From contig CAYMWV010000162.1 of NCBI GenBank assembly GCA_964394395.1, positions 1 to 8,094 on the forward strand: a stretch of 8,094 nucleotides of DNA, written 5' to 3'. Below are positions 5,755 through 8,094 of the stretch, piece by piece. The first letter of the stretch is position 1. Every line of letters begins with the position of its first letter. Below the pieces are notes generated by a model, which saw nothing but the letters and a program-made list of their open reading frames with translations, had not been told where the DNA came from and searched no databases. Made by a program: the position numbers and the translations under genes. The DNA comes from Sediminispirochaeta sp964394395. Its GTDB lineage: Bacteria > Spirochaetota > Spirochaetia > DSM-16054 > Sediminispirochaetaceae.

Positions 5755-6333
5755 ATGGATACAGAATTAGAAAAACGATGTCTTTTTTCTCCCACCCAAC
5801 GGGTCGAATTGGAGCCGGTGCATAAGAAATCGCTAAGGGTTTTGGACATCGGCGGAGGCGGAGAAGGGATCATCGGCAAACTGTACGGTTCAAATGTTGT
5901 GGCAATCGACAAGCGAGCCGATGAACTCTATGAGACCAGCAACGACTCACTAAAAATTAAGATGGATGCCGCAGAGATGGGCTTTCTCAATAACTCCTTC
6001 GATGTAGTCACCATCTTCTTCACCCTCCTCTACATGCCGATCGATGTGAAGCAGGCGGTACTGAAAGAGAGCCTGCGGGTTCTCAAGGATGGGGGAATCC
6101 TGGAAATATGGGATGCTTTTGTTCCAAAATATGAGCAGGGCGAGAAAGACATTTTTGTGGCAGACCTGGAAATCGTATTGCCGGGTGAGACCATCCACAC
6201 ACAGTACGGGTCGATGATGGGAAAGGAGGCTCAGACCGATGCTCAGATCAGCGATTGGTGCACAGCTATCGGGCTGAAAGCGGTGGATTCCTTCTCAACC
6301 GATCTCTTCTTTCACCTCCTTTTTCACAATTAA
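5755..6333 (+). CDS. Class I SAM-dependent methyltransferase
   Basis: A 192-residue protein with a Methyltransf_11-like core. Motif I VLDIGGGGEGIIGKL (29-43) is the glycine-rich SAM loop. VVAIDKR (48-54) ends in the acidic position (Asp52) expected to hold the ribose. KMDAAEMGFLNNSFDVV (69-85) covers the adenine-contact Asp71 and motif IV strand, and SLRVLKDGGILEIWD (106-120) is the usual post-core strand region. About 25 residues precede motif I. The C-terminus ends in an aromatic stretch (FFHLLFHN). The substrate cannot be told. Start: Shine-Dalgarno GAGG at 5746-5749, five bases before ATG. The frame is open back to 5665 but has no ATG start there. It faces the aldo/keto reductase convergently across 68 bp, where I see no clear terminator. 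Confidence 0.85.
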   Translation: MDTELEKRCLFSPTQRVELEPVHKKSLRVLDIGGGGEGIIGKLYGSNVVAIDKRADELYETSNDSLKIKMDAAEMGFLNNSFDVVTIFFTLLYMPIDVKQAVLKESLRVLKDGGILEIWDAFVPKYEQGEKDIFVADLEIVLPGETIHTQYGSMMGKEAQTDAQISDWCTAIGLKAVDSFSTDLFFHLLFHN

Positions 6334-6401
6334 CGCAGCGGAACATTCTTCGTAATTGCCAGCGGACCCTGTGAGCTGGATTCCCATGGAGGTACCGATG
6401 A

Positions 6402-7403
6402 TTACCAGAGGTTATGTACCAGCGGTTTTACCTTGTGAAGGTACAGCTGCTCAATCCGGTTAAACAGTTCTGCCTGAATCGGCGGCAGTTCCGAGGCTTG
6501 CACATTACTCAGCAGCTGCTCGGGTTTTGAGGCCCCGGGGATTATGGTAGAAACCTGGGAGTGCATAAGAATCCAGCGTAGGGCGGTCTGTGCCAGGGTC
6601 GATTCCGGAGATTCCGGAGATTCCGCACAAATCTCCTTCAGTTCTTCCACTAATTCCAGTCCTCGTTCATAATCAATACCCGCAAAGGTCTCCCCCTTAT
6701 CAAAGGCCTCACCGGAACGATTAAAATAGCGGTGGTCTCCCTCGCTGAACCTTGAATCCCGGGAGAACTTACCAGTAAGCAGTCCGCTGGCCAGGGGAAC
6801 CCGGATTATCAAACCAACATCTTTTTTCCGAGCCTCTTCAAAAAAGAGCTCCGCCGGACGTTGGCGAAAGATATTGAAAATGATCTGCACCGTAGCTACA
6901 TTCGGATACTCAATTGCCTTGAGTCCCTCCTCAACCTTTTCCACACTGACCCCTAATCGGCCGATTTTCCCTTCCTCCTGCAACCGGTCAAACAATTCAA
7001 ATAGTTCCGGTCGGTAGTATACCTCGGTGGGAGGACAGTGCAGCTGCATCAAGTCTATCCGTTCCAGGCCGCTGTTTTTCAGGCTCGTCTCGACAAAACC
7101 GCGCAGTACCTCCGGGGTATAACCCGCCGAGACATGGGGCGAGATCTTCCGTCCGCACTTGCTGGCCACATACACCTGTTCCTTACGGCTGCGGACCACC
7201 CTGCCCACCGCTGCTTCACTCTTTCCATCTTCATAGACATCGGCGGTGTCGATGAAATTGACCCCCTGGTCAATCGCTTCATGGATAATGCGTTCGGCAT
7301 GAGCATCATCAAAACCGCTGCCCCATTTTCCGCCGACCTGCCATGTCCCCAATGAAAGCTCTGAGATAGCGTAATCAGTTTTTCCCAAACGTCGGTAATT
7401 CAT
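6402..7403 (-). CDS. Aldo/keto reductase
   Basis: A 333-residue NAD(P)H-dependent oxidoreductase of the (alpha/beta)8 AKR superfamily, full length. The N-terminus LGKTDYAISELSLGTWQVGG (6-25) is typical. The catalytic tetrad is visible as Asp52 and Tyr57 (DTADVYEDGKSE), Lys82 (ASKCG) and His122 (QLHCPP). The cofactor-binding end has RVPLASGLLTGKF (201-213) and STIIPGASKPEQL (285-297). It is a YajO/YghZ-like AKR rather than a classical aldose reductase; the substrate is unknown. The start has Shine-Dalgarno GGAGC (7415-7411), seven bases upstream of ATG, and a promoter 31-59 bp upstream, so it is probably monocistronic. A Ser-Pro-Glu repeat at 262-268 (ESPESPE) comes from a tandem 9-bp repeat. 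The convergent methyltransferase shows no functional link. Confidence 0.95.
   Translation of the reverse strand: MNYRRLGKTDYAISELSLGTWQVGGKWGSGFDDAHAERIIHEAIDQGVNFIDTADVYEDGKSEAAVGRVVRSRKEQVYVASKCGRKISPHVSAGYTPEVLRGFVETSLKNSGLERIDLMQLHCPPTEVYYRPELFELFDRLQEEGKIGRLGVSVEKVEEGLKAIEYPNVATVQIIFNIFRQRPAELFFEEARKKDVGLIIRVPLASGLLTGKFSRDSRFSEGDHRYFNRSGEAFDKGETFAGIDYERGLELVEELKEICAESPESPESTLAQTALRWILMHSQVSTIIPGASKPEQLLSNVQASELPPIQAELFNRIEQLYLHKVKPLVHNLW
6601..6627 (-). repeat. Three tandem 9-bp units in the aldo/keto reductase gene
   Basis: On the + strand GATTCCGGA occurs at 6601-6609 and 6610-6618, followed by GATTCCGCA at 6619-6627. The unit is three codons, so copy-number change keeps the frame and only alters a Ser-Pro-Glu loop. 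Confidence 0.85.
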
Positions 7404-7433
7404 CTAACAAGCTCCAGTTGAACGTTGTAATCT

Positions 7434-7462
7434 ATGATAGGGGAAATGATCGATGGGAGCAA
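7434..7462 (-). promoter_or_regulatory. Promoter of the aldo/keto reductase gene
   Basis: On the - strand TTGCTC (7462-7457) and TATCAT (7439-7434) are separated by 17 bp. The predicted transcript begins near 7427, giving a 24-nt leader that contains the GGAGC ribosome binding site. The rest of the gap (7463-7540) shows nothing recognisable. Confidence 0.5.
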
Positions 7463-7540
7463 GTCGATTGAGGAAATCCGGTTAGAAAGTAACAGAAGGT
7501 GGCGCAGGGGAACAGAAACATTAGGCCTTTGGAGATTACC

Positions 7541-7747
7541 TTACAGGTTTTTAAACTCTTCTTCGCTCAATCCCGCCTGTTTCAATATTTTCTGAAAAGT
7601 ACCCACTGGAACATCTCCCGGGTGCATGGCGACATAGGTTTGTCTTCCGTCTGGATGTCTGAGAATCAGATGCGAACCGCGGTGCCGCTTCTCCTCAAAA
7701 CCGATACGGATCAGTTTGGAAAGGACTTCACGCGCTTTGTAGGGCAT
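7541..7747 (-). CDS. hicA: HicA-family mRNA interferase toxin
   Basis: A 68-residue toxin of the HicA/YcfA family (dsRBD-like fold). The central RHRGSHLILRHPDGR (21-35) contains the conserved Gly-Ser-His with catalytic His26. VAMHPGDVPVGTFQKILKQAG (39-59), followed by LSEEEF, is the family's usual C-terminal half. Family knowledge: HicA cleaves mRNA and tmRNA independently of the ribosome and is blocked by HicB. The start codon lies 20 bp inside the end of hicB and has only a weak purine tract (GAAATTAAAG) upstream, consistent with coupling. hicB precedes hicA here, the reverse of the E. coli order but common elsewhere. Length and key residues indicate an intact toxin. Confidence 0.92.
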   Translation of the reverse strand: MPYKAREVLSKLIRIGFEEKRHRGSHLILRHPDGRQTYVAMHPGDVPVGTFQKILKQAGLSEEEFKNL

Positions 7748-7973
7748 CTTTAATTTCTATTTTGCTGTAATAGGAATCACTTTCAATGGGAACAGGTTCC
7801 GAATGAGCCAGTTTTTCCTCTATCCAGATATGGATTAATTCTTCTGCAGCAGCTTTTGCTCCCTGAATCCCCAGACCATGAGTTGTCAGATCAAGAGCCG
7901 GTATGTGAGCGTAATAATAGCCATCAGGGAGGCTGTCGTCATTTATTTTCTCAATTAACACTGAATATTCCAT
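7728..7973 (-). CDS. hicB: HicB-family antitoxin, short form
   Basis: An 81-residue antitoxin. MEYSVLIEKINDDSLPDGYYYAHIPALDL (in parts: strand 2-9, DGYYYAHIPAL 17-27) followed by TTHGLGIQGAKAAAEELIHIWIEEKL (30-55) is the partial RNase H-like fold of HicB, with the Pro-containing strand (HIPALDL) and the helix typical of the family; EPVPIES (59-65) follows it. The start at 7973 is set by a perfect AAGGAG (7986-7981) seven bases upstream. The frame extends to a TTG at 8030, but that extension lacks family similarity. The protein stops soon after the RNase H-like domain, with no room for the C-terminal HTH or ribbon-helix-helix that longer HicB proteins use for autoregulation. It overlaps hicA by 20 bp. 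Confidence 0.88.
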   Translation of the reverse strand: MEYSVLIEKINDDSLPDGYYYAHIPALDLTTHGLGIQGAKAAAEELIHIWIEEKLAHSEPVPIESDSYYSKIEIKDALQSA

Positions 7974-7980
7974 AAAAGGG

Positions 7981-7986
7981 CTCCTT
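7981..7986 (-). promoter_or_regulatory. Ribosome binding site that fixes the hicB start
   Basis: AAGGAG on the - strand lies 7 nt before ATG at 7973, whereas the upstream TTG start of the same frame at 8030 has no equivalent. This decides the 81-residue form. Confidence 0.8.
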
Positions 7987-8003
7987 AGAAAGCACATAAA
8001 AAG

Positions 8004-8030
8004 CTTATACCAGAAAATCCCCGAGGTCAA
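8004..8030 (-). promoter_or_regulatory. Candidate hicBA promoter with extended -10
   Basis: On the - strand TGGTATAAG (8012-8004) is an extended -10 element, with TTGACC (8030-8025) 15 bp upstream as a -35 at shorter than ideal spacing. The predicted start near 7997 gives a 24-nt leader containing AAGGAG. It overlaps the possible 3' end of a gene entering from the right edge. Confidence 0.4.
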
Positions 8031-8094
8031 TCATACCCCTGAATGTCCCTCCCGGCAGGTAGATATCAAGCCTCAATTGAAGCTGTGCCGAACT
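8005..8094 (-). CDS. Possible 3' end of an unidentified gene (partial)
   Basis: Read on the - strand from the window edge, one frame is open for 29 codons and ends in TAA at 8007-8005. The peptide includes QLQLRLDIYLPGGTFRGMID, with alternating hydrophobic residues and a Pro-Gly-Gly turn, which looks protein-like. No family is recognised and the opposite strand is also open over much of the stretch, so this is tentative. If real, it would end 31 bp before hicB. Confidence 0.3.
   Translation of the reverse strand, partial: SSAQLQLRLDIYLPGGTFRGMIDLGDFLV

Noticed and set aside
5592..5912. - strand ORF covering the gap before the methyltransferase
   Set aside because: Nearly half of it is antisense to the methyltransferase SAM-binding motif, and the peptide looks like a translated shadow, with Pro and Ser runs.
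6334..6425. Recurring CAGCGG at the convergent methyltransferase/reductase gap
   Set aside because: Three scattered hexamers without spacing or symmetry; no hairpin or T-tract supports a terminator.
7974..8030. N-terminal extension of HicB from a TTG at 8030
   Set aside because: The added 19 residues do not resemble HicB, the TTG overlaps the candidate -35 element, and the ATG at 7973 has a perfect AAGGAG.
1..8094. CRISPR array, tRNA, rRNA, transposase or integrase
   Set aside because: No regular repeat-spacer pattern, no tRNA-like cloverleaf and no mobile-element protein was recognised.

Overview
The window looks like chromosomal DNA of a free-living bacterium with fairly G+C-rich genes (hand count 36 G+C of 60 at 3601-3660). 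A polyferredoxin-type membrane protein, a truncated ferritin-like protein and a sigma-54 (NtrC-type) two-component system suit an anaerobic or facultative lifestyle. Lineage cannot be fixed from the sequence; a free-living spirochaete is a low-confidence guess.

Left half (1-4341, + strand): one compact operon of five genes. They are (1) the C-terminal part of a NapH/CcoG-like membrane protein with [4Fe-4S] cysteine motifs, cut by the window edge; (2) a membrane-anchored protein with two similar modules opening IRG/IKG-x-x-TF; (3) a secreted or anchored DUF2202 (ferritin-like) protein that stops about 40 residues into its domain; (4) a transmembrane sensor histidine kinase; (5) an NtrC-family response regulator with receiver, AAA+ and Fis-type HTH domains. 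All four junctions are 4-bp ATGA stop/start overlaps, so the genes are probably translationally coupled. The simplest reading is a membrane redox module co-expressed with its own two-component system, but the signal and the target promoters are not visible here.

Middle (4342-5754): an A+T-rich yefM-yoeB toxin-antitoxin operon on the - strand (hand count 22 G+C of 60 at 4381-4440). Its promoter is overlaid by a symmetrical operator with three GTAC cores spaced exactly 12 bp apart, and its transcript is predicted to begin at the yefM start codon. Next comes a C-terminal remnant of an alpha/beta hydrolase whose N-terminal half is missing. A gap of about 280 bp follows, holding a possible 40-codon ORF and a perfect 14-bp palindrome with an extra half-site.

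Right half (5755-8094): a small class I SAM-dependent methyltransferase (+), an intact aldo/keto reductase (-) with a recognisable promoter, and a hicB-hicA toxin-antitoxin pair (-). At the right edge there may be the last 29 codons of another - strand gene. The region from 4366 rightwards reads as accessory DNA, with two toxin-antitoxin modules around a gene remnant and single metabolic genes, in contrast to the tightly packed operon on the left.
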